A stretch of DNA of 64,000 nt from positions 3,132,501 to 3,196,500 of the forward strand of contig NZ_CP133605.1 in NCBI RefSeq assembly GCF_031199965.1. The letters are read 5' to 3'. A program made the position numbers and the translations under genes. This stretch comes from Paenibacillus sp. D2_2 (GTDB lineage: Bacteria; Bacillota; Bacilli; Paenibacillales; Paenibacillaceae). Positions 31,204-41,444 of this stretch are shown one piece after another. The first letter of the stretch is position 1. Each line of letters opens with the position of its first letter. Below the pieces are notes generated by a model. That model had not been told where the DNA came from. It saw only the letters and a list, made by a program, of their open reading frames with translations, and searched no databases.

Positions 31204-32591
31204 TTATTCTACGTAGCCTTTCTCGTTGATGTACTTCGTCGCTTCATCAACCATCCACTTCAGAACATCATCAAGCGGCTCATTGCCAAGCATGAATTTA
31301 CTGAAACCATCATCGATCACTTTCGAAACCTCTGCGTTAGCTTTGGTCATCTTCTCAGAAGCCCCAAGGAACTTAATGTCATCGCTAAACAAAGAGTATT
31401 TGAGTGAATCCATATCGTACATATCTTCATGACCAGCAACCAACTTGTTCAGCAATTCTTCGTTGTTCGCTTTCTTGTAACCGGAGAATTCTTGTCTGCT
31501 TGGTGAATCAGCCGTAGTCATGAATCTCATAAGTCTATAAGATTCTTCTTTATGCTGTGAATTAGCACCCATCACGATTTGACTTCCGCTTGTGAAGTAT
31601 TTACCTTCATAGCCTTTAGGTTCAGCTCCTTTAGGAGGAACTGGTACCGGTGCAAACGCAGTCTTGAACGTATGCGGATATTGCTCTGTATTACCTGGAT
31701 CCGCGATCGTAAAGTTACCAGTCAGAATCATAGCAGCTTCTTCGTTGAAGAACTCTGTACGATAAGCAAGCTTCGCAGCCAGAACGTCTGAATAAGGCTT
31801 AGCCGACTTGTCAATTGTCTCCATGTCTTTACGCAATTGGAAGAAATATTTGTAAGATGGGTCAGACAGGATTGTTGAACCGTCATCATACACGAATGGA
31901 TCCTTCATCATCGTCTGAGCAGGAGCATTCATGTAAAGCTCCCAAGTATGGAAGTAGGTACCGTAACGCTTGTCAACGCCTTCGCCTTTCGTTAGCTTCT
32001 TAGCGTATTCACGATAGTCATCCCAAGTCCATCCGTATTTAGGAACTTCAAGACCAACTTCGTCCAAGGCATCCTTGTTCATCATAACGTAGTTGATGCT
32101 CTTGGTATATTGCATACCATAGTACTTACCGTCAATTTTAGCATTAACCCAGTATTCATCATCAGGATTAACGCCTTCCTTATCATAGTACTCATTCAAA
32201 GGTGCGAAAGCTCCGCGACCTGCGCGTTCAATAGCAGAGCCCAAGCTTGCCAATTGTACTACGTCAATAGATTCTCCAGAGGAGATCAGGAAGTCGAGCT
32301 TCTTCTCCATTTCAACGGAATCACCCGGTACAAGAACGACATGCTCAACCTTAATGTCCGGATTCTGTTCCATGAATTCCTTAAGCATCCCATCTGTTCC
32401 AACCGCTTGAGCATCGTTGTCCCAGTTGTAATACTTGATCGTAACTTGTTTGTCGGATTTAGCATTTCCGGAATTATTCGTACCGGTTGCAGCATTTCCA
32501 TCGCCGGATTTTCCGCATCCGCTTAACATCAAGCTGATGGCAAGAACGGTACCGAGAATCATAGAAAAACTCTTTTACCCTTGTGTTTCAT
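31204..32591 (-). CDS. ABC sugar-binding lipoprotein, one frameshift in the signal peptide
   Basis: About 462 codons. ATG 32591 (GGGGAA upstream) starts MKHKGKRVF and then hits a stop; the main frame begins MILGTVLAISLMLSGCG. A run of five T (minus strand; 32565-32569) read as six joins them as KRVFSMILGTVL. This makes a lipoprotein signal with lipobox LSGC. The mature part is a type-1 solute-binding protein: KYYNWDNDAQAVG, LVPGDSVEMEKKLDFLISSGESIDVVQL, and NEEAAMILTGNF. It would bind oligosaccharides outside the membrane and deliver them to the two permeases encoded upstream. No ATPase gene is present; these importers often share a general MsmX-type ATPase. Confidence 0.9.
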
Positions 32592-32640
32592 CTTGTTTCC
32601 CCTGCACTGAAGTTTTTTAGTGTAGTGCTTGTACAAGTTC

Positions 32641-32646
32641 ATTATA
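32641..32646 (-). promoter_or_regulatory. Possible -10 element upstream of SBP gene
   Basis: On the minus strand TATAAT lies about 50 nt upstream of the SBP start. No convincing -35 box is seen at 17 nt. A separate promoter would fit the high expression typical of binding proteins. Confidence 0.35.
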
Positions 32647-32728
32647 GGCGGTTGCCTTGAAGGCCAAGTGCAAAATTTTGATGTTATAGGATTACATTTT
32701 TGACTTTTCGATAGCGCTTACTTTCTGT

Positions 32729-32755
32729 AAAAGGTTGATCACAGATCAACCTTTT
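32729..32755 (-). terminator. Perfect hairpin that contains the stop codon of the permease
   Basis: 12-bp perfect arms AAAAGGTTGATC and GATCAACCTTTT with a 3-nt loop. The MalG-like gene's TGA stop (32746-32748) is inside the stem, so a terminating ribosome would melt it. It may work as an attenuator that couples translation to read-through into the SBP gene. Confidence 0.6.
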
Positions 32756-33582
32756 ACACCACCTAATGCAATCCCGTTAATAACCTGTTTCTGAAGAGCA
32801 ATGAACACAATCAGCAGAGGAATAATCGCTGATACAGCTGCTGTCATCATAATCGCGTAGTTGTTCGTGAAGTCATCGCGGAACAACGTCATCCCTAGTG
32901 GAATGGTATATAGATCCTTATCTAGTAAGAAAATAAGCGGATTCTGATAGTCATTCCATGTCCAAATGAATTTGATAATAGCTACTGTTGCCAATACTGG
33001 CTTACAGAGCGGCACCATAATTGATGAGAAGGTTCTTAAATGACCTGCTCCATCGATTCTTGCCGCCTCAATAATCTCATCGCTGACGCCAATCATAAAT
33101 TGTCGTAGTAAGAATGTAAAGTAGATCGAGAACATGCTCATAAAGATAATCGCTGCATGTGTGTTATAGAGCCCGAACCAGCGAATCAACAAGAAACGCG
33201 GAATCAATGTCGCTTGGTCAGGGATAATCATAAAGGACAAGAGTGCGAGGAATACAAGATTCCGCCCTTTAAAATTGATCTTTGTCAACGCATAAGCTGA
33301 CATAGACGAGATGATCAGTGTGATAAGTGTCGTAATAATAGCGATCTTGAATGAGTTGAGATAAAAATGATAGAAAGGAACTTTCCCCATCCAGACTGTC
33401 TTAAAATTATACGCTACATTGATCTTCTCTGGAATCCATTGAATTGGGAAGCGCATTACATCTTTCTCATACTTGAACGCTGCTGATATCATCCAGACGA
33501 GTGGTATAAGGAATACGACGGACAGAGCACCCATGAAGACGGTGGTTATCACTTTTGACATGTTTTTTCGAATTAGTTGCAT
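32746..33582 (-). CDS. Carbohydrate ABC permease, MalG type
   Basis: An intact gene of 278 codons with six predicted membrane segments. The cytoplasmic EAA loop is clear at about residues 170-190 (DEIIEAARIDGAGHLRTFSSIMVPLCKP). It matches the second permease of CUT1 importers such as LplC and YtcP. It starts 12 nt after the first permease gene ends. It would pair with that protein and with the binding protein encoded downstream. Confidence 0.95.
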   Translation of the reverse strand: MQLIRKNMSKVITTVFMGALSVVFLIPLVWMISAAFKYEKDVMRFPIQWIPEKINVAYNFKTVWMGKVPFYHFYLNSFKIAIITTLITLIISSMSAYALTKINFKGRNLVFLALLSFMIIPDQATLIPRFLLIRWFGLYNTHAAIIFMSMFSIYFTFLLRQFMIGVSDEIIEAARIDGAGHLRTFSSIMVPLCKPVLATVAIIKFIWTWNDYQNPLIFLLDKDLYTIPLGMTLFRDDFTNNYAIMMTAAVSAIIPLLIVFIALQKQVINGIALGGVKG

Positions 33583-33594
33583 TTGATATTCCCC

Positions 33595-34525
33595 CTAGTC
33601 TTCATTTCTCATTTTCCAGGTAAGTGCTGTAATGATGCCAATAATGGCGAACAGCAACCAGGAAATGGCGGAAGCGTAGCCCATGTTATGGTATTTGAAG
33701 CCTTCCTCGTAAATGCGGTATACCAGCACCATTGAAGAGTTGTTCGGACCACCTTCGGTTAGATACGCGATGACGTCAAACACTTTGAACGAACCGATCA
33801 GCATCGTAATCAACAAGAAGAAGGTGGTTGGACGCAGCATCGGAACAGTAATTGCAAAGAATTTCTCAAAGGCCCTGCCCCGTCAATATCTGCTGCTTCA
33901 TAAATTTCATTGGAAATGTTCGTCAAGCCAGCCATGTAGATAATAATGGTATAACCCAGGCTCGCCCATGAGCTAATAATCGCGATAGATAACAATGAAG
34001 TTCTCGGATCAACCAGCCATTTCGGCGGATTGGAAATACCGATATCCATCAAGAATTGGTTAATTGGCCGAGAGACGGGTGGAACAATGCACTCCATACC
34101 GCCGCAATTGCGATTATCGACGATATGTACGGAATGAAGAACGCTACCTTGAAATAATCCTTGAAGAATACACTGTTATGAATCAGAACTGCCAGTACCA
34201 AGGCGATTGCAATCGGAATCGGTACCGTCATTATCATATAAATAACATTGTTCTTAACAGCCTGGATAATCGTCGGATCATGGAACATTTTCACATAGTT
34301 ATCAAACCCGGTAAACTCGATCCCTTTAACCCCAGATAGCAAATCCCACTTAGATAAACTTAAGTACAATGAAAATCCAAGTGCAAATACATTTAGAAAC
34401 AGCATGCCGACAATTTCCGGAGTTAGAAATAACCATCCGATCAATGCTTCCTTACGATGCGGAGTCCAAAATTTCTTCCGTGGTTCTAGCCGAGTGCTCG
34501 GCTCAGGTTGTTTGACTGCCTCCAC
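33595..34525 (-). CDS. Carbohydrate ABC permease, MalF/LplB type, two frameshifts
   Basis: About 310 codons. Frame changes lie near 34066-34069 (one base restores FHPSLGPINQFLMDIGI) and near 33868-33875 (one base restores DIDGAGPFEKFFAITVPMLRPT, the EAA loop). Six membrane segments are predicted, beginning IGWLFLTPEIVGMLFLNVFA. It is the first permease of a CUT1 importer and lies upstream of the MalG-type gene. The 258-nt gap after the YesN gene holds a terminator-like hairpin, so this operon may have its own promoter. Confidence 0.9.
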
Positions 34526-34718
34526 GTTGTATCACCTCTACAATTTATAAGTTGTTATTATAGTAATACATCGTAAGACAGCTAGAAGGAGTGATTATGA
34601 CCAGCCGCGTGCAAGATTTTGACCTTATTCTTTTATCTATATAAGTTGAACTAATGATTGAAAGGATGAAGGCAGCCGGTTGAAATATTCTTACGATCGC
34701 TGTTGTGTCTTCTCACAT

Positions 34719-34763
34719 AAAAAAGCAGCCCCTGTGTCATCTCCAATGACTTAAGGAACTGCT
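34719..34763 (-). terminator. Terminator after the YesN-type gene
   Basis: On the minus strand AGCAG and CTGCT enclose an inner stem (GTCAT / ATGAC), followed by six T. It separates the two-component genes from the transporter genes. Confidence 0.65.
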
Positions 34764-34783
34764 CTGATTTAATTACTTCGATA

Positions 34784-36370
34784 TCATTTGCGTGCCGTAT
34801 GCTTGGCCTTATACTCACTTGGCGTTGCACCAACGTACTTCTTGAATACTTTAGAGAAATAGGTTCTGTCTGAATATCCCAAGCCGATCGCCATTGATTC
34901 GAGGTTCTGATTGGACACCTTCAGCATCTTCGTCGCCAGCTTCATCTTGTACTGATGCACATAATCAGTAAAGGTAAGTCCGGTCATCCGCTTGAAATAA
35001 CGAGAGAAGTAGCTCGGGTTCAGATACAGATAGCGTGCCATATCGATCGAGGTAATATTGTCTGCTAGATGCTGCTCAATATACTGTTGAATGACCTGCA
35101 GCTTCGGCTCTTGAGACGTACTCGTCCCCTGCTTGTCCCTGCTCTCCGTAATCTGAACGAGCTTTCTTTCGATCAGCTCCATTGAATCGCTTAATGTGCG
35201 AGATAAACTTAGATAGTTGAACAGATCCTCTTCAAACTTCAAATTAGAGAACATCAACTCAATACCCCGTAGCATAAAAGATAACTCTTTCGCGAAATCA
35301 CCCGGCTCAATCATCATATCCCGCGCGTTCCCGGCGATTTCAAGCAAGATGTTGTGAATGCCGTCCAGATCTTGCTTGATCACTGCCTGCTCCAGCTGCG
35401 ACACACAGTTATTCAGGAAACCTTGTGGAGCATGCTGAAAGTTTGAAACCGCACTCTGTGAAATATCAGTAATCGTATAATCGGTTGTTTCATAAAATTC
35501 CAATTTACTCTGCAATATTTGCTGATAGGCCGAACCCACCGAATCCAATTCCATTTTATCCGTTACTGATACAATACTAGGCTGAATTTTAAGGAAATTC
35601 ACACACTGGGAACGCAGCTGTTGTAAGAAATTATTAAAATTAAGGATCGCATTTTGGGCCAGATTCATTCTGAAGTTGTATAGAATCGCGATGTTGTCTT
35701 TTTCCAGAAATGGCGTAACCCCTTCAAAGGATTCGGACAGCTCCAGTGCAATATTATATATCGCGTACAAAATCAGCTGATGTTCACTTTGCCTATAGCG
35801 CTTATCGAAGCTAGAAAATTGCACATTAACGATCCCCAACATGAACCAAGGATAATTCCAAGAGACCCCGATCTGCGAAGCATAGTCCATCGTCATCTCA
35901 GAGGGAGCCCGGTCAATGACTCTCTTCAGGAGATCTTGACGGAATAGCTGGCTGTTATAATTAGAAGTCTTCCAGCGAATCAGACCACTCTTAGACTTCA
36001 ATATCGTAACGGATTTCTCCAGACTCTTCTCCAGTTGCTCCGCTGTCAGCTGATCTTTGATCAGATAGTCATCTGCCTTAAGCTTGATCGCTTGCTGAGC
36101 ATATTGGAAATCTTCATGACAAGTTAGGAAGATCACCCGCACGTCCGGCTTCATAGACGTAAAGCTGTCGGCTAGCTCAATCCCGTTCTTTTGCGGCAGG
36201 CCAATATCTGTAATCACAATATCAGGCTGTACCTCTTCGAACATATGCATTGCCTTCACACTTGAATAGGTTGTTCCGACAATCTGCAGATTGTTCGCTT
36301 CCCAATCGATCATCTGCTGCAATACTTTAAGCATGGGAACATCATCGTCGATGAGCATGACTCTATACAT
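34784..36370 (-). CDS. YesN-type response regulator with AraC DNA-binding domain
   Basis: An intact gene of 528 codons. The receiver domain covers residues 1-120: LIDDD near 6-10, the phospho-acceptor Asp in IVITDIGLPQKNG near 55, and K in LIKDQ near 105. The central 280 residues are a typical helical linker. The last 100 residues hold two helix-turn-helix units (ITSIDMARYLYLNPSYFSRYFK; LESMAIGLGYSDRTYFSKVFKK). It overlaps the histidine kinase gene by 8 nt. In Bacillus and Paenibacillus such pairs sense extracellular oligosaccharide and activate adjacent polysaccharide-use genes. Confidence 0.95.
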   Translation of the reverse strand: MYRVMLIDDDVPMLKVLQQMIDWEANNLQIVGTTYSSVKAMHMFEEVQPDIVITDIGLPQKNGIELADSFTSMKPDVRVIFLTCHEDFQYAQQAIKLKADDYLIKDQLTAEQLEKSLEKSVTILKSKSGLIRWKTSNYNSQLFRQDLLKRVIDRAPSEMTMDYASQIGVSWNYPWFMLGIVNVQFSSFDKRYRQSEHQLILYAIYNIALELSESFEGVTPFLEKDNIAILYNFRMNLAQNAILNFNNFLQQLRSQCVNFLKIQPSIVSVTDKMELDSVGSAYQQILQSKLEFYETTDYTITDISQSAVSNFQHAPQGFLNNCVSQLEQAVIKQDLDGIHNILLEIAGNARDMMIEPGDFAKELSFMLRGIELMFSNLKFEEDLFNYLSLSRTLSDSMELIERKLVQITESRDKQGTSTSQEPKLQVIQQYIEQHLADNITSIDMARYLYLNPSYFSRYFKRMTGLTFTDYVHQYKMKLATKMLKVSNQNLESMAIGLGYSDRTYFSKVFKKYVGATPSEYKAKHTARK

Positions 36371-38102
36371 TATTCATTCCCCCAGATAGAAAAACATGGT
36401 GCATTTCCAAAGGCAAATACAGTGAAACCAAAGTACCTCCCTGCTGGAGGTTACTGATCGTCATTGTAGCCTCCTCTCCAAAGGTCAGCCTCAATCTTTG
36501 TACGACATTAATCAATCCGACTCTCTGATAAGAACCGTCCTCATTGTCATCGAACATGAGTCTGCGGTTAAGGCGTCCTAGAGTCTCTTCTTCTATACCG
36601 ATTCCATTATCCTTAATCTCGATCATGATTCCGCCTGCGGCTTGATATGAGCTGACCCTTATCGTCGGCGACGGATGATCCACAAATCCATGCACAATCG
36701 CATTTTCTACTAGCGGCTGCAGGATAAGCTTAGGCACGATCAATCCCTTCGTCTCGGGTTCCAATTCAATATCAAGTTTGAGAGGGATCTCACTGCGGAT
36801 CTTCATAATATCCACATAATGTGTAAGCAGCTTGCACTCTTCTTCTAGAGTAGTCGGCTCATTCACCTTCAGATAAGCCCGCAAAAGGCTCATCAGGGAA
36901 TCGATTATCCCACTGTGCAGCTTGTCTTGCTGTAATATAAGACTGCATTTTATAGAATTAAGTGTATTGATTAGAAAATGAGGGCGAATCTGCATAAACA
37001 GCGCTTCCAATTCCATGACCCGCTTCTGCTCCTGCTCCTGCTCGATATCATGAATCAACTGCTGGAGTTGATCTAGCATTATGTTCAGCGTATGGCCTAG
37101 TTCCGCGATATCATCCCTGCCCTTAACTTCTAGACGCACATCCAGATTACCTAGACCGAATTGACGAACGACCCGCTGCAGCTTATGGATCGGACTATGT
37201 AGCCTCTTGGCAATCAAGATGGAAGTCATCAAGAAGACAAGGAACAGCAGAATAACGACGAGAAGTCCCGTATAGAACGTACGAGAAATTTGACCGGACC
37301 ATTCCTTCTCCGACGCCTCGTAGACGAGCTTCCAGCTAGATTTGGAGATGTTGCGGAATGTTCTCACATTGTTATTAGGATCAGAATTATCTAATGACAA
37401 GTCTAGATTTCCGGAGATTAACTCACCCGATGAATCGAACAGCGCCACTTTGCCGAACTCTACTGGACTTAGCAGCTTGTTAAAATAAGAGTCCGCAATC
37501 GAGACGAACAACACGGACACGTACTGTTTCTCCCGGCTATCAAAGATAACTCGAGCAATATAGTAGCTTCTGCCTCCGAAACCGCTGTCAGCCATTCCGA
37601 GCCACTGCAGCTTCTCCGGCTCCTTCAGATCTACTCGCTTCATTAATTGGGCTACACTAGAACTAACCCCAGTCAATTTTTCACTTCCAGATGAAATGAC
37701 AAAGTTCTGGCGGTTTACGAGATACATGCGGATATTATTGTTCAACGGCTTTGTATTAATCAGATTGAATAGATCTTGAATTTGTGTAAACAGCACATAA
37801 TCGTTGTAATTATTGATTCGCTTCGTATCGGCAAAAGACTTCAAATTATTTCGCACATTAACATCGTTTACAATAAAATGTGATGCAAAAGTAACATCGT
37901 CAACGGTCTTGTTCATCTCATCGGTCATCACGTTCAGGAAATTCTCATTGCTAAGCTGCAGCTTCTCGACCATCGAACTGCGAATTAGCAGAAACGAGAT
38001 GGTCGAGACGGCAATCAGCGGGATGAAGATAAGTAATAGAAATGACAGCTGGATACGTCTATAATAAGTTAATTTGAACATGTACTGCCGCGCCTCTCTC
38101 AC
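36363..38102 (-). CDS. YesM-type sensor histidine kinase
   Basis: An intact gene of 579 codons. A first membrane segment lies at about residues 18-38 and a second at about 280-305, framing a 240-residue extracellular Cache-like sensor. HAMP follows at about 300-355. The His_kinase motif QIRPHFLINTLNSI contains the phospho-accepting His. The ATPase domain has NAIVHGF (N box) and IKDNGIGIEEETL (G1 box). It may start at MFKLTYY a few codons later. It lies 53 nt downstream of the lyase gene and overlaps the YesN gene. Confidence 0.95.
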   Translation of the reverse strand: MREARQYMFKLTYYRRIQLSFLLLIFIPLIAVSTISFLLIRSSMVEKLQLSNENFLNVMTDEMNKTVDDVTFASHFIVNDVNVRNNLKSFADTKRINNYNDYVLFTQIQDLFNLINTKPLNNNIRMYLVNRQNFVISSGSEKLTGVSSSVAQLMKRVDLKEPEKLQWLGMADSGFGGRSYYIARVIFDSREKQYVSVLFVSIADSYFNKLLSPVEFGKVALFDSSGELISGNLDLSLDNSDPNNNVRTFRNISKSSWKLVYEASEKEWSGQISRTFYTGLLVVILLFLVFLMTSILIAKRLHSPIHKLQRVVRQFGLGNLDVRLEVKGRDDIAELGHTLNIMLDQLQQLIHDIEQEQEQKRVMELEALFMQIRPHFLINTLNSIKCSLILQQDKLHSGIIDSLMSLLRAYLKVNEPTTLEEECKLLTHYVDIMKIRSEIPLKLDIELEPETKGLIVPKLILQPLVENAIVHGFVDHPSPTIRVSSYQAAGGIMIEIKDNGIGIEEETLGRLNRRLMFDDNEDGSYQRVGLINVVQRLRLTFGEEATMTISNLQQGGTLVSLYLPLEMHHVFLSGGMNNV

Positions 38103-38155
38103 ACTCTTTTTACTCTCATCTCTATTTTATCAGTTCGTCATCCCTTAGGCATTCA

Positions 38156-40330
38156 TTAATTTATGACCGTAATCTGTCTCTTATTGGCAGAGCCGGTAAT
38201 GAGCACAACCTCTCCAAAAATCTGTACGCCATCCACGACGTAGGAATCATAGTGGCCTGTCGGCACCTTATGACTAATCACAAGGATATGCTCAGTGCCT
38301 AAGTCAGGATGAACTATCCGGCAAGCCTCTGCCTGTCCATCATCCACCTGTTCTCCGGTATGACGGAACACAGGGATCTTACTCACTTGTGGAGCTTCCG
38401 ACTCACCAGGACGGAGCGGATATAGCAGCTGCATCATCAATGTCGTCCCGCTTCCAGTTCGAGCATAAGTTACTTGACTACTTGACTCCAACAAATTGTA
38501 TTCACGAGAAATGACGCCCTCTGATACTTCGGCCTGCAGTCCCTCACTCTGAACTGGGATCATGAGCAGATTCGCTTCCCCTTCATTTTGCGTACGACAG
38601 ATTAGCGTGCTATCCTCCAGTCCAATAGCATCCGATCCAAAGTGGAAATGCTGCTTGAACTGATGCTGCCCCTTACTTTGGAAACGGTCAATCAACAGCC
38701 AGTAATGCGGCTTGATAAAAATAATTCTCCGATTCACAAATACTGGATCGTTCAAATGCAAGTATCCATCATGTCCGCCTTCAACATAGTCATAGGCAGG
38801 GCGACTGATCCATTTGCTGCCTATCGGACAGGCAATGCGATGAAAAGCCCAAGTGTCGGCAATTTCCGTAAATCCAATGTCATCGACCGTCGTCGTGTTG
38901 TGGGCTGCGCTCTCTTTTAATGCATGTCTGAGCGGTGTATGGTCACTGTAGTTATATCTGCCAAGATCGGTTAGAAACTCCTTCCCGTAAGCGTGCAGAT
39001 CGATATGCAGCATATCCGCATGTCCATGTCCGCCGCCCTGTGGTCCACAGTGGAAGTACAGATACAGATCTTGCTCACTCCAGCCCGAACGCATCACAAA
39101 GTGGCCAGAGTGGATAAAAGCGTGAGATATTTCCGCAGGCTCCACAGGATTCAAACTCTCATAGCTTCTGATTGCTTCCATTCCTAGTAACCACGCACTA
39201 TCATAGTCCATCCGCTGATAAGAGCCGAAGCGCAGTGTTTCATCCTTGAGCAGAGCGGAAGCATACGTCAATAACGAACGAACGTCATTATCATCGCTAT
39301 CACCGAACATAGGCTGTCTATGACTCGGATTAGCCCAATATAGGGAAGCGATAGCCATTTCATGTACTTTGCCGAGGAAGCCTTCATCTAACTTAATTCC
39401 ATGTTGTTCAGCAAAATAAAGACAATCGAGGTAGCAGCACATCACCTCATGATGATAGGTTGGCGATTGCTCCCAGTGAATTCCGTCCGCCATCACCTGA
39501 ATACGTGCCGTCTCTTCAAGCCTTTCTTTAGTCAGGCTGAGCCACTGCTCAGAACCCTTCATTTCAGGGAAGGTTAAAGCAATCGGAAGCAATCCGTTCG
39601 TCTCCAGTACTCCCCAGTTGCTGATTCGCTTCCAGCTTGTAAATGCATTTGCCAAATACCTAGCATGCTCGGATAAGGAGATCAGCAATTTTGCCAGCAA
39701 AACAGGCGTGAGCTGCGGGCAATCCCACACATAACGCAGTGCCTTAATCCAGTTGCTGCCGCGGAGACCTGCTTCAATCGTACGCCAGTTAAGTGTATCG
39801 CTGGTAGGCTCACTCGGAACCGGGTTGCGATCGATCCAGTCTTCAAGCTGGCGGCACAACACCGACGCATACTTGTCATCTCCGGTCATGGCGTAAGCCT
39901 GACCCAGGGCGATCCAGTAACGATGCCGATTCAGCATGTATGACCATTCCGGATCGACATCAGGGATGTAGTGCCAATCAATCGCTCCATCAAACGTAAC
40001 TGGAACCTGTGTCCGTTCCATATCCCATGGGAACTTGAATAGAAAAGTCTGGTTCACGACTTCATCCGCCGTCTTCATAACCATTGCGACTTCATCTGCC
40101 CAGTTTCCTTTGACGTAATCCGTAATTTGAGTTGTCTCTTCCTGTGTCCATCGGTTGCCAGAAATACGACGCTTCATATAATAACGATGCAGGGCCTGAA
40201 GCGCATCTTCGTATCGCTCCTGCTTGACCGCTTCAGCTACATCAGCTAATTCAGGTGCTTCTAAATGGAGTAACGAGAAAACCGAATGTACTTTGTCTTG
40301 ATGATTGGTTTCCGTTCCGTTAACGTTCAT
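38156..40330 (-). CDS. Heparinase II/III family polysaccharide lyase
   Basis: An intact gene of 724 codons that starts 11 nt before the GH88 gene ends. The N-terminal half is an alpha-toroid (IEAGLRGSNWIKALRYVWD, SNWGVLETNGLLPIA, HWEQSPTYHHEVMCCYLDC). The C-terminal half is a beta-sandwich with GGGHGHADMLHIDLHAYGKEFLTD and AAHNTTTVDD; this HGHAD region carries the conserved His/Tyr-type lyase residues. No signal peptide is seen, so it acts inside the cell on imported oligomers. Family members cleave uronic-acid polymers by beta-elimination and yield unsaturated uronyl ends, the substrate of GH88. Exact specificity is not readable. Confidence 0.9.
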   Translation of the reverse strand: MNVNGTETNHQDKVHSVFSLLHLEAPELADVAEAVKQERYEDALQALHRYYMKRRISGNRWTQEETTQITDYVKGNWADEVAMVMKTADEVVNQTFLFKFPWDMERTQVPVTFDGAIDWHYIPDVDPEWSYMLNRHRYWIALGQAYAMTGDDKYASVLCRQLEDWIDRNPVPSEPTSDTLNWRTIEAGLRGSNWIKALRYVWDCPQLTPVLLAKLLISLSEHARYLANAFTSWKRISNWGVLETNGLLPIALTFPEMKGSEQWLSLTKERLEETARIQVMADGIHWEQSPTYHHEVMCCYLDCLYFAEQHGIKLDEGFLGKVHEMAIASLYWANPSHRQPMFGDSDDNDVRSLLTYASALLKDETLRFGSYQRMDYDSAWLLGMEAIRSYESLNPVEPAEISHAFIHSGHFVMRSGWSEQDLYLYFHCGPQGGGHGHADMLHIDLHAYGKEFLTDLGRYNYSDHTPLRHALKESAAHNTTTVDDIGFTEIADTWAFHRIACPIGSKWISRPAYDYVEGGHDGYLHLNDPVFVNRRIIFIKPHYWLLIDRFQSKGQHQFKQHFHFGSDAIGLEDSTLICRTQNEGEANLLMIPVQSEGLQAEVSEGVISREYNLLESSSQVTYARTGSGTTLMMQLLYPLRPGESEAPQVSKIPVFRHTGEQVDDGQAEACRIVHPDLGTEHILVISHKVPTGHYDSYVVDGVQIFGEVVLITGSANKRQITVIN

Positions 40331-41444
40331 ACCAATACCCCTTTATCCCTTTTTCAAGACGCATTAAGGCTTCAAGATAGTAGTAATCGCCCCAGATCAT
40401 ATAATCATCCGGCGACAGTCCGCCGCGTACATAATAAGAACCACGCTTTAGAAGACCCTCCGCTTCTTCTCCAATCGTAGAGTAATTCTCTACCAAAGAA
40501 GTCAAGGAATCGGTCAAGCCCTGCTTGAAGTACTCACGATCCGGATCCTTCTCATCCAGATGCTCCAGCAATTCCTGCAGTCCGGCCGCTACAATGGCGG
40601 AAGCCGAGCTGTCACGGTAAGTATCTTTATCTATCGGAGCATTGAAGTCCCAATAAGCTACATGATCCTCTGGCAAATGAGTTAAGAAATAACGTGCCAT
40701 TCTTCTAGAGGTCTCCAAGAACAACGGATCCCCTGTGTAACGATAAGCTAGTGCAAATCCATACACTCCCCAGGCCTGTCCCCGCGTCCAGGTTGATCCG
40801 TTCGTATAGCCCTGATGTGTCGCTCCGCCGATCGGCTCACCCGTGCTTGGATCGAAGAAGAAGGTGTGATAGGAGCTATCGTCTCCACGCACAATATAAC
40901 GTCTCGTCTTCTCAGCCTGTATAATCGCGGCCTCACGATACTTCGGATCTCCAGTCTGCTGTTCCGCCCAGAACAGCAGCGGCAGGTTCAACAGGCAGTC
41001 AATGATAATACGACCTGCTTCCTTCGGATCTCCTTCACGTCCCCAAGCCTGGATGTAGCCGCCTCCAGCTGGACGCCAGCGCTTCAAGAGGTGATCCGCC
41101 GCCTCCAGTGTCAGCTGGCGAGCGCTTTCATCTTTCTCAATAATCCACTGTGCCTTCGAAGATAGTGAATACAGAAATCCGATATCATGATGGTCTAGTA
41201 CGATCTTAGCATCGAAGCGACGGCGGAAATCTTTTACCGTCTCGATTGCCTTCTCACGGAAATCCTCATCTCCCGTATACTCATAGCACAGCCACAGCAT
41301 CCCGCTCCAGAACCCGTTCGTCCAATCCTCATTGTCATTCAGCTGATAGACGCCGTCCGTACTAATATGCGGGAATCTCGTTCCGAACCGCTCCATATTC
41401 GCTCTAACCTTACCTACCGCATCTTCAATCGCCTTATTCCACAT
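40320..41444 (-). CDS. GH88 unsaturated glucuronyl hydrolase
   Basis: An intact gene of 374 codons. Catalytic-type Asp residues lie in DNEDWTNGFWSGM (about residues 37-49) and in the RIIIDCLLNLPLLFWA segment (about 145-160). GRGQAWGVYGFALAYRYTG-like (TRGQAWGVYG) and a final YMIWGDYYYLEALMRL are typical. No signal peptide. It removes 4,5-unsaturated uronic acid from oligosaccharides made by lyases. It overlaps the heparinase-type gene and heads an operon that continues through YesM/YesN. Confidence 0.95.
   Translation of the reverse strand: MWNKAIEDAVGKVRANMERFGTRFPHISTDGVYQLNDNEDWTNGFWSGMLWLCYEYTGDEDFREKAIETVKDFRRRFDAKIVLDHHDIGFLYSLSSKAQWIIEKDESARQLTLEAADHLLKRWRPAGGGYIQAWGREGDPKEAGRIIIDCLLNLPLLFWAEQQTGDPKYREAAIIQAEKTRRYIVRGDDSSYHTFFFDPSTGEPIGGATHQGYTNGSTWTRGQAWGVYGFALAYRYTGDPLFLETSRRMARYFLTHLPEDHVAYWDFNAPIDKDTYRDSSASAIVAAGLQELLEHLDEKDPDREYFKQGLTDSLTSLVENYSTIGEEAEGLLKRGSYYVRGGLSPDDYMIWGDYYYLEALMRLEKGIKGYWYER

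Noticed and set aside
32711..32728. CcpA cre site between the SBP and permease genes
   Set aside because: The string around AGCGCT is only half palindromic and deviates from the cre consensus at several positions.
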